Source: Vanessa cardui
Lineage: Eukaryota; Arthropoda; Insecta; Lepidoptera; Nymphalidae
Assembly (NCBI RefSeq): GCF_905220365.1
Contig: NC_061134.1
Location: forward strand, 4,975,001-5,039,000
Direction of reading: 5' to 3'
DNA length: 64,000 nt
The position numbers and the translations under genes are program-made. Below are positions 12,380 through 23,628 of the stretch, piece by piece; positions within the stretch are counted from its first letter, which is position 1, and every line of letters begins with the position of its first letter. The notes below the pieces were generated by a model, which saw nothing but the letters and a program-made list of their open reading frames with translations, was not told the origin of the DNA and did no database searches.

Positions 12380-15300
12380 ATGGACATAAACAATGACTTG
12401 CCTAGCTGTGTGCAAGCTAGGTTTAAATCAGATACTGGAGAAGAAACAGGCAGCCCATTGGATTTACCTTTAACCATAAATAAAGATCAACTTACACTTA
12501 TTTGCAATGCATTGCTAAAAGAGGTTTGTTTTGGAAATTGTTTAATTTTAAATAATATTTTGAATAGTAATAACTGCAAAATATATATTAATTATTTTAG
12601 GAAGATAAACAATTTTTATTTTTCGTCAAAGATACTGAAATAACATCAACATTACACGAAGCCTTGGATCTTGCTAAATTAAATTCTGAAGAAGTTGTAG
12701 ATATTATATATCAACAACAAGCAATATTTAAAGTTCGACCAGTAACACGTTGTACAAGGTTTGTATTAAAATATTATACTGGTATTATAAAACATTTTGA
12801 ACAGATTTGTCTTAATCAATATAACATTATTTTTAGTTCTATACCTGGACATGCAGAAGCAGTTATATCAACTTGTTTTAGTCCGTCAGGAAATAATTTA
12901 GCCAGTGGTTCTGGTGACACTACAGTTAGATTTTGGGATTTAAATACACAAACTCCACTACATGTATGCAAAGGTATGCTGAGCTTGACATGGTTGCATT
13001 TAAATTAATTCTCTATGCCTTAGTGAATTAATGGTCATAATATAACATTAAAATATTATTGGTATATTATTTCATTGTATTAGAAATAAAAATAAAAGAC
13101 AAAATTAAATTAAGTATGAAAGAGGCATTGCGTAATATTATACATATTATAAAAGGAGAACCCATGCAATCATAAAAACTAAATTAAATTACACAATGAT
13201 AATCAATTGTATCCTTAGTTATATTATATTTTAACTCTGTTTTGATTTTTCTTAAACAGAATTGTGTTACCATTTTTTGTTTACATGATATAAATACAGT
13301 TATTATTACAGTTATTGTAATAAAATATGATTGTAGGTCATACCAACTGGGTACTGTGCATCAGTTGGTCACCAGATGGCTCCAAGCTAGCATCAGCATG
13401 TAAACAAGGTAGAATTATGCTTTGGGACCCAATAACAGGGAATCAAATTGGGAAGACTATGATGGGACATAAACAATGGGTCACAGCACTAACTTGGGAA
13501 CCTTATATAAGGTAAATATTGAATTAAATATTTATTGAATAAGTAATTAAATTCAGCATGTATACTTATATTGTTTTACATCATTATACAGATTTTGTTA
13601 AAAAAAAAAAAAAACGAAGGAAAGATATAAAATTTATCATAGCTTGAAATTGTAATTAAACAAATAAATTTGTTTTTTGCTCCAGAAACCCAGAATGTCG
13701 TAAATTGGCTAGTTCATCAAAAGATGGTGATGTTAGAATATGGGACACTGTAACTGGACAAACAGTTTTAAGCCTGACAGGACATTCCAAAGCAGTAACA
13801 TGTGTAAAATGGGGAGGGACAGGCCTCATTTATACATCATCTCAAGACAGAACTATTAAGGTAAATTGATATAAGTGTATTCTGGTATGATAAAATAATG
13901 AGAAGATTTATGTGATAGCAAACATGGCCCAGTGGTTATAGTTTGTACATCTTAATCAATGTTTGCAGGTAAAAACCTCGATAGGAACCACTGTTTATAT
14001 TTCATCTTGTACTTTGTGGTGAAGGAAAACAGGGTGAGAAAACCTGTATATATTCAATGAATTCTGCCACATGTGAATTGACAAAACCACACTGGAGAGG
14101 CTTTCTGGAATATGCTCCGAACCTTGCCCATGAAGGGGAGAGGAGACCTTAACCCAGCAATTGGAAATTTACAGGCTGTACAAGTGTACATTTTATGTGA
14201 TAGAAAAGACTTTAAAAAGTAAAGATAATATACCTATCCAATGCGTGGATAGAGACCCCTTCCATTACTGTCAAATTAAATAAACACAATACATATTTAA
14301 CTTCATTCATTGTTACAATGATTATTATTGTTTATTGTGCTTATAAATGAAATTTAATTTGTTATTTTTTATTTATTTATGTATTAGGTCTGGAGAGCTG
14401 ATGATGGAATACTATGTAGAACTTTAGAAGGTCATGCCCACTGGGTTAATACACTAGCTCTGAGTACAGATTATGTTCTTCGAACCGGACCTTTTCATCC
14501 TATTTTAGATAGGTTAGACTCTACAAATGATAGTAAGTTTATCTTTAATTTTGTTTGATTTAAAATACTTATGAAACTAAAAAAGCTGAATTTAAAACAA
14601 TTGTTTTCTAGGGACTATTTTACAACAACGTGCATTGCAAAGGTATGAAGAAACATGTCATAAAGGTGAAGAGAGACTTGTGTCTGGCTCTGATGATTTT
14701 ACTCTATTCCTTTGGCTACCTGAAAAAGAGAAAAGACCTCTGGCTAGAATGACTGGCCATCAACAACTCATTAATGATGTTAAATTTTCTCCAGATACAA
14801 GGTAATTTTATTATAGATAGTTATGATTGCAATAAATAAATGCAGAAATATAAAAAAAATGCAATAAATAACACATAAACCAATCAAGTTTCCACTAATA
14901 TCAAAATAAAAGCATAGCAATATGCATAAAGTAATTAATAAGAGTGTTAGTAGGTGACAATCAAAAAGAAAAAAATTAATAATTACAAAATCAACATTAA
15001 CACAAACAATGAATGAAATAGTTTTGGGCACAATTCGTTTTCGTACTAATCATCAAAAACTAATATACTCATAAAAACAGTGAGAAAATAATATATTATT
15101 ATATTATATTATAATTTTCGAAATCCTCATCAGCCCCCGATGCAAAGCTATGCATTTGATAAGGCTTAACAACAATACGGTGTATGTGATATTTATTAGT
15201 TAATTTGCTATCTTGGTACATATATATGTTCGTGGTATTTCTTTAACAATTCGATAGCCCAGAATTTTTTCTAAAGGTTTTAATTTCAACTCCAAATGGC

Positions 15301-16600
15301 AATACCGAAATGCCCAAAAATTTTACAAATATCATAATTGCTAAAAATATTAATTTAATTTCTTTCAGAATTATTGCTTCAGCGTCGTTTGATAAGTCTG
15401 TTAAATTATGGGAATCAACTACTGGAAAATTTATAACAACTTTAAGAGGGCATGTGCAAGCTGTATACATGGTTGCATGGTCTGCAGATTCTAGACTTTT
15501 GTTAAGTTCCAGTGCAGATTCAACATTAAAAGGTAAAACATGTCTTTATATTTACTTGGTAACTTTATGCAAGCCTGTCTGGGTGCTACTCTCTACGCAT
15601 CTAATACTATATTGCCAAACAGCAACTGGAACACAGCAACACTTATACTCTATTCCAAACATAACAGGACAAGGCCAAATAGCAAAACTTAATTTATTAC
15701 TCTACAATATTCAGAATGGATTTATGGAGTTTAGAGAGTTGACGTAAATGTTACCAGAATTTTCGAAATAAAATTATAGTGGAAATAAGTAATTAAGTGT
15801 GTTTTATTATAAATAAACATTAATTAATCATTAACAAATACATTTTTAATAGCACATTGCATTGAATACTTACATCTATGGTTTCATTAACTTTTATTCA
15901 CTTCTGTTATGTTAGTCTGAAGAATTAATGAGCCAGTTTAACTACAAACACAAGGCATAGCATCATAGACCTCAATGTTGTTGGTGCATTATGATGAAAG
16001 GAAATGTAAATATTTCTTACAACACCAATCTCTATGAGTGGTGGTGACTCCTGTTTTAATCAGTGGTCTCATCATTTTGATTTAACTGTAGTGTATAAAA
16101 AATAATTTACCTAAACATTTTTTCTGTTTTGCAGTTTGGAATTTAAAAACTAAAAAACTAGAATTAGATTTACCAGGCCACGCCGATGAGGTATATGCAG
16201 TAGATTGGTCTCCAGATGGAACATATGTTGCGTCGGGGGGAAAAGATAAAGTGTTGAAGTTGTAAGTAAAACTGAGAGACATTTCTTATCTTATTTATGT
16301 AAACATCAAAAATAGCATATTAAAATGAGCTACAGAATGGGGCGGAAATAAACCTTATGTCAGTTCAGTAACTTAAATGTGCCAAAAACAAATTTCTTCC
16401 AGAAACGTGCTTAGTTCTACCATATACATACAATAATAGACATGAAGTAACCAATATTAGTTAAATCTGTTTAGAGAAACAAAGTTTAAATTTTTAATAT
16501 TAGTATTTTTTTTCATTTTTACTCTAATCATAAAAAATAATGTACTATAACACTAACAGTGTCTAAAATTTTGTTATTTTGTTACAGGTGGCAACACTAA
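12380..16600 (+). CDS. NLE1: Notchless protein homolog 1
   Basis: WD40 protein (475 residues) that acts in late 60S ribosome assembly with the Rea1/Midasin ATPase and was first described as a Notch modulator. Exons: 12380-12523, 12601-12758, 12837-12973, 13337-13511, 13686-13860, 14388-14532, 14612-14801, 15369-15532, 16135-16261, 16588-16600. The NLE (MIDO-binding) domain occupies about residues 8-80 and is followed by WD40 repeats. Visible repeat signatures are GDTTVRFWD, GRIMLWD, DGDVRIWD, DRTIKVW, DDFTLFLW, DKSVKLW and DKVLKLW. The last exon encodes only the final few codons, ending LWQH. The ATG at 12380 opens the conserved N-terminus. A poly(A) signal is at 16667. The intron after 15532 holds nested repeats. 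Confidence 0.95.
13922..14180 (+). repeat. Degenerate SINE family S1, copy 1
   Basis: An NLE1 intron carries ATGGCCCAGTGGTTA at one end and TTACAGGCTGTA at the other, with the middle diverged. It matches the S1 consensus shared by the copies at 23911, 29449 and 61491. Confidence 0.7.
15569..16060 (+). repeat. Old SINE S2 copy split by a second repeat
   Basis: The parts from 15569 to about 15665 and from 15920 to 16060 match consecutive halves of the S2 element (compare 60569-60868). About 250 bp between them is foreign. That insert includes 15743-15830, which resembles 39288-39380 (GTTACC-GAATTTT start, ATTATAAATAA inside). This is a nested insertion in the NLE1 intron. Confidence 0.5.
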
Positions 16601-16629
16601 GAAAATAAAAACTAATTGTAATTAGTTAC

Positions 16630-16672
16630 TTTATTGTGAAGTTTAAGTTACATACATTTTTTGAATAATAAA
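16630..16672. terminator. Overlapping poly(A) signals of NLE1 (+) and SAS10 (-)
   Basis: AATAAA on the plus strand at 16667-16672 lies 67 bp after the NLE1 stop. TTTATT at 16630-16635 is AATAAA on the minus strand, about 52 bp after the SAS10 stop. Since each signal lies beyond the other, the two mRNAs should overlap in antisense. Confidence 0.6.
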
Positions 16673-16686
16673 AGATCAATCAAATT

Positions 16687-18293
16687 TTATTTTATTTTAA
16701 TGCTCTTTTTAACATTAGCTTTAATGCCAGAAGGCTCTCCACCATATTTAGATATCTCTGTTCTTGGTTCCCTAACTGCACCCTTCCTCCTTATTTTAGC
16801 CTTTCTATATTTAAGCTTATGTTTAACTCTTGGATTTCTCTGTTCTTTCTTTCGGTATGGAGTCAAACCTTTATTCTTTGCAATCTGATAAGTGATTTCT
16901 CTTTTATCTCCAACTGCTTCTGTAATCTGTTCATTATCTTTTGATAATGATAGTGGATTATTCTGTTCAATTTCTAATTCATCATTGTCAGAGAAACCAC
17001 TTTCTTCAGACTGGCTAACATTTTTGTCTTCCTTTTCCTTATTACTTGCAAAGAAGTCACTTCCTTCATAATCATTGTCATTATCAGATACTCCTGTATC
17101 CTCTGCATCATCTTTTTCAATAGCATTAATTAACTTAAGTTTTTTGGTTGGGTAATCATTCAACTGTTTACGAGGCTTTCGTTTTTTAGTTTCATCTTTG
17201 TCCTTAATTACCTGTAATTCTAGATTATTTTGAACTGCATTCAATATTTTATCTATTTGTGGTTTTATTACCTCAATGTATATAGGTTCCATTTTTTGCA
17301 ACATTTGTCTGTACTGATATAGTCTTTTTATAACTGGATGGTTTTGAATATTAATTTTTTGACTCTTTAATAATAAATAAAAACTAATATTTGTGCAGTA
17401 ATTCAAAATTAAATCATAATTTGTTTTAACAAATTTGGAAGCCGAGCAATTTGGTAACTTTCCACCTTTAACAAGTTCTAAAACAGGATGCAAGTCATCT
17501 TTTGCAACTGATAACTTAGATTTAAAATCATCAATAAGACCTAAGAATTCTGGACTCTCCTTCTCAAGTAGTTGAAGTTTTTGTCTCTTTGACATTAGGC
17601 TTATATCACTTTTTATTGTTGTTTCTTTTTCTTCAATTTTTGCCACCTGTTTATTAAAAAAATCCAATTTAAAATCATCTTCTCCAAGTTGTTCAATTAA
17701 TCTTTTTTGTATGGTTTTTGCTTCTTCCTCTTCCATGAGAGCATCTTCTTCATCATCACCAAATCCTCCATAATCTTGATCCACATAATCAGTAGAATAA
17801 TAAGATCTTTTTTTCTTACCCCAAGCTTTAGAATCGGGTAAGTCATCGTCTGATTTCTCTTGACCCTCTACATCACTATCGGCTATCCCTAGGTCAGTTT
17901 TATCTTCACCATCTTCATCTGATTCAGAAAATGCATATACTTCATCTTCACTGTCAGAATCTTGTCGTTTTCTTTTCCGTAATTTATCCATTATTTGCTT
18001 TTCGGATGCAGAATATTCATTTTCAGAATCTGATGGTTCATAGTTGTCCTTTAAGTCATACTTAGACTTCAATCTGAAAGAAATAATTCATACAATGAAT
18101 TTAAAAGATTGAAATAATTTAAATTATATATTATGTCGTCCAAGAATTACGCATGCAAACTGCTCCTGAACCATCAAAAAATCTGCATTTAGCGTGTTTA
18201 TCTCCCAGACTATTGACATTCAACATTTTGAAACATATTTGTATACTTAATATTAATTTTAAACATAAAGGTTTACCTTATATTTTCTGCCAT
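16687..18293 (-). CDS. UTP3: Something about silencing protein 10 (Sas10/UTP3)
   Basis: Nucleolar U3 snoRNP / small-subunit processome component, 467 residues. Exons on the minus strand: 18277-18293 (MAENI plus two bases of the next codon) and 16687-18073. The ATG at 18293 is chosen because it splices in frame and extends the N-terminus beyond the internal methionine at 18072. The N-terminal third is acidic and Ser-rich (SDSEDEVYAFSESDED). The Sas10/Utp3 core lies around residues 190-280. The basic C-terminal Sas10 domain is recognised by LTPYRKKEQRNPRVKHK and YGGEPSGIKANVKKSIK. It is convergent with NLE1, with the stops 86 bp apart, and divergent from CRELD. Confidence 0.95.
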
Positions 18294-19086
18294 GGTTATT
18301 TCTGATTCTTCAACGTAATATGTAAAGCATGGAATAAAGATTCATAGGTTATTCAAAGTTTACCCGTCTTATATATTTCAGGGTTTAAACCAGAATTATA
18401 TTTTACCGTATATTCCAATAACAAATTAGGAAACGTTTATGGTTTCTTTGATTCAGTGAATAATTTAACTATTTTCATGATTTGCTAAAGCAAATGTCCA
18501 ACTCCAAGAGTATTTAGATATATATCAAGCTGACAGTTGAAAAATTGACAGCTGACAAATAGGTAAAATATGCTTCCTGCTTGCACAGCTTATTTCTTAC
18601 CAAACAATTTTATTTTTCAGTAAGATATCAAGTTAGACAGTAACGACAAAAATAAAAGTCTTACGTTCAATAAGTCTATAGATAGTGGTGTCTCCATATC
18701 TAAGGCAATTGAAGTAATTTAGCAAATGTTACGAAATAAATTATATGTAAAATGAATTTTCTAGACAACACATCAGTCCTTTTTATTTTATTTTATAGCA
18801 ATAAGAAGTACATTAAATCTTTATTTTTATTGTCAAATATTAGAGATGAAAGTAAGGTCGATTAACTGTCAATGTCAGTCAGTTTCAGGCTTTTGACTCT
18901 GAGCTCACACTTTTTACTTTTGTAAACTTCTTAATTCATAAAAGTTGTTGCGTATACAATCTTATAATTATGATTATTAATCACTGATCAGTATTTCTTA
19001 ATATATTTATTTCGGATTATTATTTTTTTTATCAACGTTTTTAATTTTTATATACTGTAACTATTATTGTTTAACACTTGACAGAA
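18294..19086. promoter_or_regulatory. Divergent intergenic region, SAS10 / CRELD
   Basis: A 793-bp AT-rich spacer between two outward-facing genes, so both promoters should be here. No TATA box or repeat is convincing. Confidence 0.45.
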
Positions 19087-20211
19087 ATGTTTTGTTCAAC
19101 GGCCTACTTTACACGTTTAAAATTAATTTTAATATGCATGTCTGTTATTACTTTTGGTATAACACATTCCACTTTAGATACTAAAGGAAAATTTCACTCA
19201 AAAAAAATTAATGAATGCCAGCGTTGTAAAGTAGTAACTGATTCTTTTAACAACTGGCTCGAAGAAACCTCGCGAGGTAAACACGAAGGTGGCGATGCCG
19301 CTTGGGAGGAAGCTAAATTAAAGTCTTATGCGCGAAGCGAAATGCGATTAGTTGAAATTCAAGAAAATTTATGTTCTGAGGTAAAAAAACATCAAGACGA
19401 TTGTTATGCACTCTCAGAGGAAGCAGAACCACTACTGGAAAATTGGTGGTTCCAGGAATATCAAAATAATTTAGATTTATATACCTGGCTGTGCATAGAG
19501 AATTTACAATATTGTTGCCCATCACATCATTATGGTGAATCCTGCACCCTTTGTCCTCATTTTAAAAACAACAAAATATGTGGAGGAAATGGAAAATGTG
19601 ACGGTGAAGGGACACGTAAGGGTGATGGCCATTGCATTTGTAAAAGAGGATTTACAGGCATCGATTGTGAAGAATGTTCCCATAATTTTTACAATGCAAG
19701 TAAAGAATCCTGCAAGCCTTGCCATAAAGCGTGTGATGGATGTCAGGGTGATGGAGTTGATACCTGTGTCAAATGTGCTGCTGGTTGGACCATGAATGCT
19801 GGTAAATGTGTTGATGTTAATGAATGTTTGGATTTGTCTATTTGTAAGAGTAATGAGTATTGTATAAACAAAGAAGGAACATTTGCCTGTAAACCGTGTG
19901 ATAAGACTTGTAAATCTTGTGAAGGTCCTGGTCCATCCAGCTGCTCATCTTGCTCTCCTGACCATGTATTATGGATTGGTAAATGTATGGATGTTAAACT
20001 TCAAAGGGATCTTTTAATTAATTGCTCTATAAGGATAGCTTCCTATTTATGCTTGGTTGTCCTAGCAATATTTTTATTTAGAAAATCAAAATTATTAGCA
20101 TCACTTATAGTTTTAATTATTTCAATTGTGATATATTATTCTGAAATAGCTTCTGAAGTAAGTTTGATTAAAATTATTCAAAACTTTAATGTAAATAATA
20201 TAAATAATTAA
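19087..20211 (+). CDS. Cysteine-rich with EGF-like domains protein (CRELD)
   Basis: ER/secretory-pathway protein of 374 residues; CRELD proteins act in ER protein folding and calcineurin-NFAT signalling. An upstream TTG at 19078 is in frame but the true start is the ATG at 19087. Order: signal peptide, a CXXC start (ECQRCKVVTDSFNNWL), the WE domain (ENWWFQEYQNNLDLYTWLC), an EGF-like module, two furin-type repeats (CKPCHKACDGCQGDG and CKPCDKTCKSCEGPG) and a calcium-binding EGF motif (DVNECLDLSIC). Two hydrophobic segments at the C-terminus (YLCLVVLAIFLF and LLASLIVLIISIVIYY) favour the membrane-anchored CRELD1 type over secreted CRELD2. There are no introns in the coding region. Confidence 0.93.
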   Translation: MFCSTAYFTRLKLILICMSVITFGITHSTLDTKGKFHSKKINECQRCKVVTDSFNNWLEETSRGKHEGGDAAWEEAKLKSYARSEMRLVEIQENLCSEVKKHQDDCYALSEEAEPLLENWWFQEYQNNLDLYTWLCIENLQYCCPSHHYGESCTLCPHFKNNKICGGNGKCDGEGTRKGDGHCICKRGFTGIDCEECSHNFYNASKESCKPCHKACDGCQGDGVDTCVKCAAGWTMNAGKCVDVNECLDLSICKSNEYCINKEGTFACKPCDKTCKSCEGPGPSSCSSCSPDHVLWIGKCMDVKLQRDLLINCSIRIASYLCLVVLAIFLFRKSKLLASLIVLIISIVIYYSEIASEVSLIKIIQNFNVNNINN

Positions 20212-23200
20212 TAAATCATTTTTAAAGGTGTATTAAAAATACAATTTATTGTGAAAGGTACATAACTACATTTAGTATCAATTATATACAAAAATTAAAC
20301 ACAATTAACAAAACTTTCATATCTTATCAGAATATACTTGCCAAAAAAGTATAAGAAATACCGTACAAAACAAATATAGTTTATAAGAGAAATGTTTAGA
20401 AATATTTAATACACTCAAAATGATTATTAAACAAATCAAATAATATTTATTACACTGTTAAATGAAAATTTGTAAATAAAAAATTAACTTAATGCATTGA
20501 TTTTACTAATACCTTATTTATTTCCACCTCAAATTAAATTTTAATAATGGAAAGATCTAAAAATAATCATATATAAGTATTTATACTATTTATAGGCTGG
20601 TTAAATGTAAGTGGTATACTATAAAGAAATTATTAAGAAAGTATGTTGTTTTCTATTACGAAATCTTTGTGATGTCCCTTAAACATTTAAATGACATATA
20701 AGTATGTATATAAGCAACAGTGCCAATGTTTATTTATTATTTAGGTATATTGGTTCCAATACATACTATTATATACAGTACATATTTGTTTCTGCTCTGA
20801 TATCTTAGTCTTTTTATCTTGTTTTCACTTAAGCAAACTTGAGTTTGCTAGAAAGAATTCTAGGGGCATTTATTTTAAGAACACATTATTTCCTTGGAAA
20901 TGGTGTTGCTGTAGCATATTAGCAAAGCTTTAAGATTCACTAAGATAGTTAATAATCTTTAGAGAGAATAAACAAAATTAATTTCAAAGTCAAGCATTAA
21001 TGGAACCAGTATTTATAATAAAATATACTTATAAAATGTAGAAAACAATTTCATTCTAACCTAAATAATACATGATATAAAACCAATGAATGTTTCAGTA
21101 AAATGTAAGTAAGACATTGCTCATATTTGAAGCATAAAATCATAAGTTTGCCAGTTAAGCTTGCTTTTTGCTTGTTTGGGATCTTTGGTGAGAAAAAGTC
21201 TTGGTACATAGAAAAAATAACTAAACTAAGGGACAAATATATTACTCAACAATATAAAAGAATCATTAATAAGATTAATGGTTATCAACAAAATCTATAG
21301 AAATTATAAACGAAACATAACTTTGTTCTAAAATTTTTGTTTTTGGTAGTTTGTCATATTTTAAGTACTAATTTAACATCATAATAACTACTCGTGAATA
21401 ACATTTAAGAATGTTATGCTATCGGAATACTATGCAGACGCAATATCTTTTTTAAATAATTTTATAGATTCAAGAGAACATAATACTAAAATATGCACGA
21501 CTAGTAATGAAAATGCTGTTATATGGAATTATAAGTTTGTTGTGGGGGTGATCCAGAAATTAATTTCATTTATTTTTACAAAAGGTTCTTGAAAAAACAA
21601 ATAAACCTACGAAGTTATTATTATCAGTCCATTGTATTAAGCTAAATTTTTTTTACATTTTCGGTCCCTTTTAAATACTTATTGAAATGCAAATAAGATG
21701 CTTACACAATAACAACAACTACCAACATTAGGGATCATTTACTTGTACATAGTGTGTACGTAATACAGTGGTATAAGAAGTAGGTAACTAAAATAATAGT
21801 AATATAGCTATTAACTTATTTTTCGTAACTTAAAAAACCTATACCTATAAATTATATTGTGTATTCTTAGTTATTGATGAAAAAAAATTATTTAAAGAAA
21901 TAAAATAAATAATAAACAATAGTATTTTTTATGTCCGTCTTTTAAATTTACGCAATATTTTTACTTTACACATACTATGAATCATTGATTCAGGAAACCT
22001 AGTTACCTACTTCCCAGCATCTAGATATTGTGCAAAATACGTTCTAAAAGATATTACTACATTCAGTCTGTTTCGTTTTTATGGAATGTTTTAACGATTG
22101 CAATATAAAAGCATGCAAAATATAATATAGAAATACAAATATACTTAGTTGTATGTATATGTAAGAATGATTTTTCTATACCTTGTCACTAGCACTTGTA
22201 AAATAACTCTAAATGTAATAATTTATTACGACATAGTCGAACTTTTTCTTATAATATGACTATCAATACTTATTTCGTTATTTATGGTGTTCTTACATAA
22301 TTAGCGTCGATAGAATCGATTCTTGAATGAATGGATTATAAAACAAAAACACTCAGTCAGGACAGGGAGAGCATTATATGATATTATTTCACATACATTT
22401 CATGCTATAAGTTAGTTTCTACATAATTGAGAAGGGCAACTCGGAATTTGTGATGACAAGTGAAATTTTAATATGATAATACATTATAATACTAGTTGAT
22501 CAATTTTAGTGACTTAGGATAAACACAACTATCAGTTTTATCATCTTTGAATTGGATATAATTCATATATAAAGTATGGCATTGGAATATTCATTTTGAG
22601 CTATTGCTTAGATAAATCGTACTTGATAGTGTAAAGCTAATGTATATAACCTAAGGTGGTAAAAATCACAAGGAAAACAAAAGGCATAGGCATTTGAACA
22701 TGTTTTCTAAGATTCGATTTAACTCTAATTATAAAACCTGTTTGGAACAACATCAAAATTTTTTTTTGTCAACATATTTTGATAGAATTGAATGCAGGAG
22801 TAAAGAACGTTCTTGCTTCCTAATACTTGTCGGCAGTGGTATTTAATGTAATCCTTGTACCTGAATTATCTTAGCTACAATTAGTTTATCAATCTCTTAT
22901 GGTAAAAGAAATTGTTTATAATACAAGTTTATTTTGCTCTTCATTTAATCTCCGTGTGAAAATTCAGATTTGTGAACAAATGAGTTTGTGTAAGCTTGGA
23001 ATGTGAAATATGTCACAGGCAACTAGCTTAATTAGCAATTTAATTAACATCCAAACGTTTTTGCCTAATGCTCTGTTCAGGTTGTTGGGCGCCATTTAAT
23101 AAAATGTTTAGACTGATAATTAAAAGGGTAATAAAACTAGTTGACTGCGAGATACACACAACCGATTTACCCATTCAAACTAAAATAATGATTGCGACGC

Positions 23201-23245
23201 AGATTTAAAATTTAAAAATAATAAGGTCGATGGCATAACAGATAA
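20212..23245. other. Intergenic, CRELD 3' to BCR 3'
   Basis: About 3 kb of AT-rich sequence with no supported gene and no clear repeat. It lies between two convergent genes. AATAAA overlaps the CRELD stop at 20211. Long 3' UTRs cannot be excluded. Confidence 0.55.
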
Positions 23246-23607
23246 GGGGTTGTCCATTAATCACGTGATCTTTTTTTAGCATTTTTTAACCCCCCCTTCC
23301 CCCATTGGTGATACGTAGTGAGGTTTAAGACCACCCCCCCTCCCCCTTCTCAACATCACGTGTATTTTTAGTACCTACAACGAATCTTAAAATTTTCTGA
23401 ATATTATCTTAATTTAAATACAGGTATAAACTAAATCTTATTTTATTCTGAAATTAAGGATCATATTTGTTTCAAAATCGCGCATTAAACGAAAAAATAA
23501 ATACACGAGATATCTTACTACACCCCCTCCCCCTTGTGGTATTTTCGTGATTTTTATCAAACCCCTCCCCCCCCTTTCAAGCCTCACGTGATTAATGGAC
23601 AACCCCC
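23246..23607. mobile_element. MITE with GGGGTTGTCCATTAATCACG ends
   Basis: A 362-bp element with inverted ends, GGGGTTGTCCATTAATCACG and its complement ending GACAACCCC, each next to CACGTGA. The interior has C-runs (near 23290, 23330 and 23520). It starts 21 bp past the BCR stop codon, so it should be in the BCR 3' UTR. It holds the first AATAAA on that strand, at 23442-23447. Confidence 0.85.
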
Positions 23608-23628
23608 TAAGGTGAGTCATTATGAAGT

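Noticed and set aside
15310..15747. 145-residue frame on the plus strand
   Set aside because: It is the NLE1 exon at 15369-15532 read past its donor into repeat sequence.
19078..19086. TTG as the CRELD start
   Set aside because: The ATG nine bases downstream starts the signal peptide, and nuclear genes rarely use TTG.
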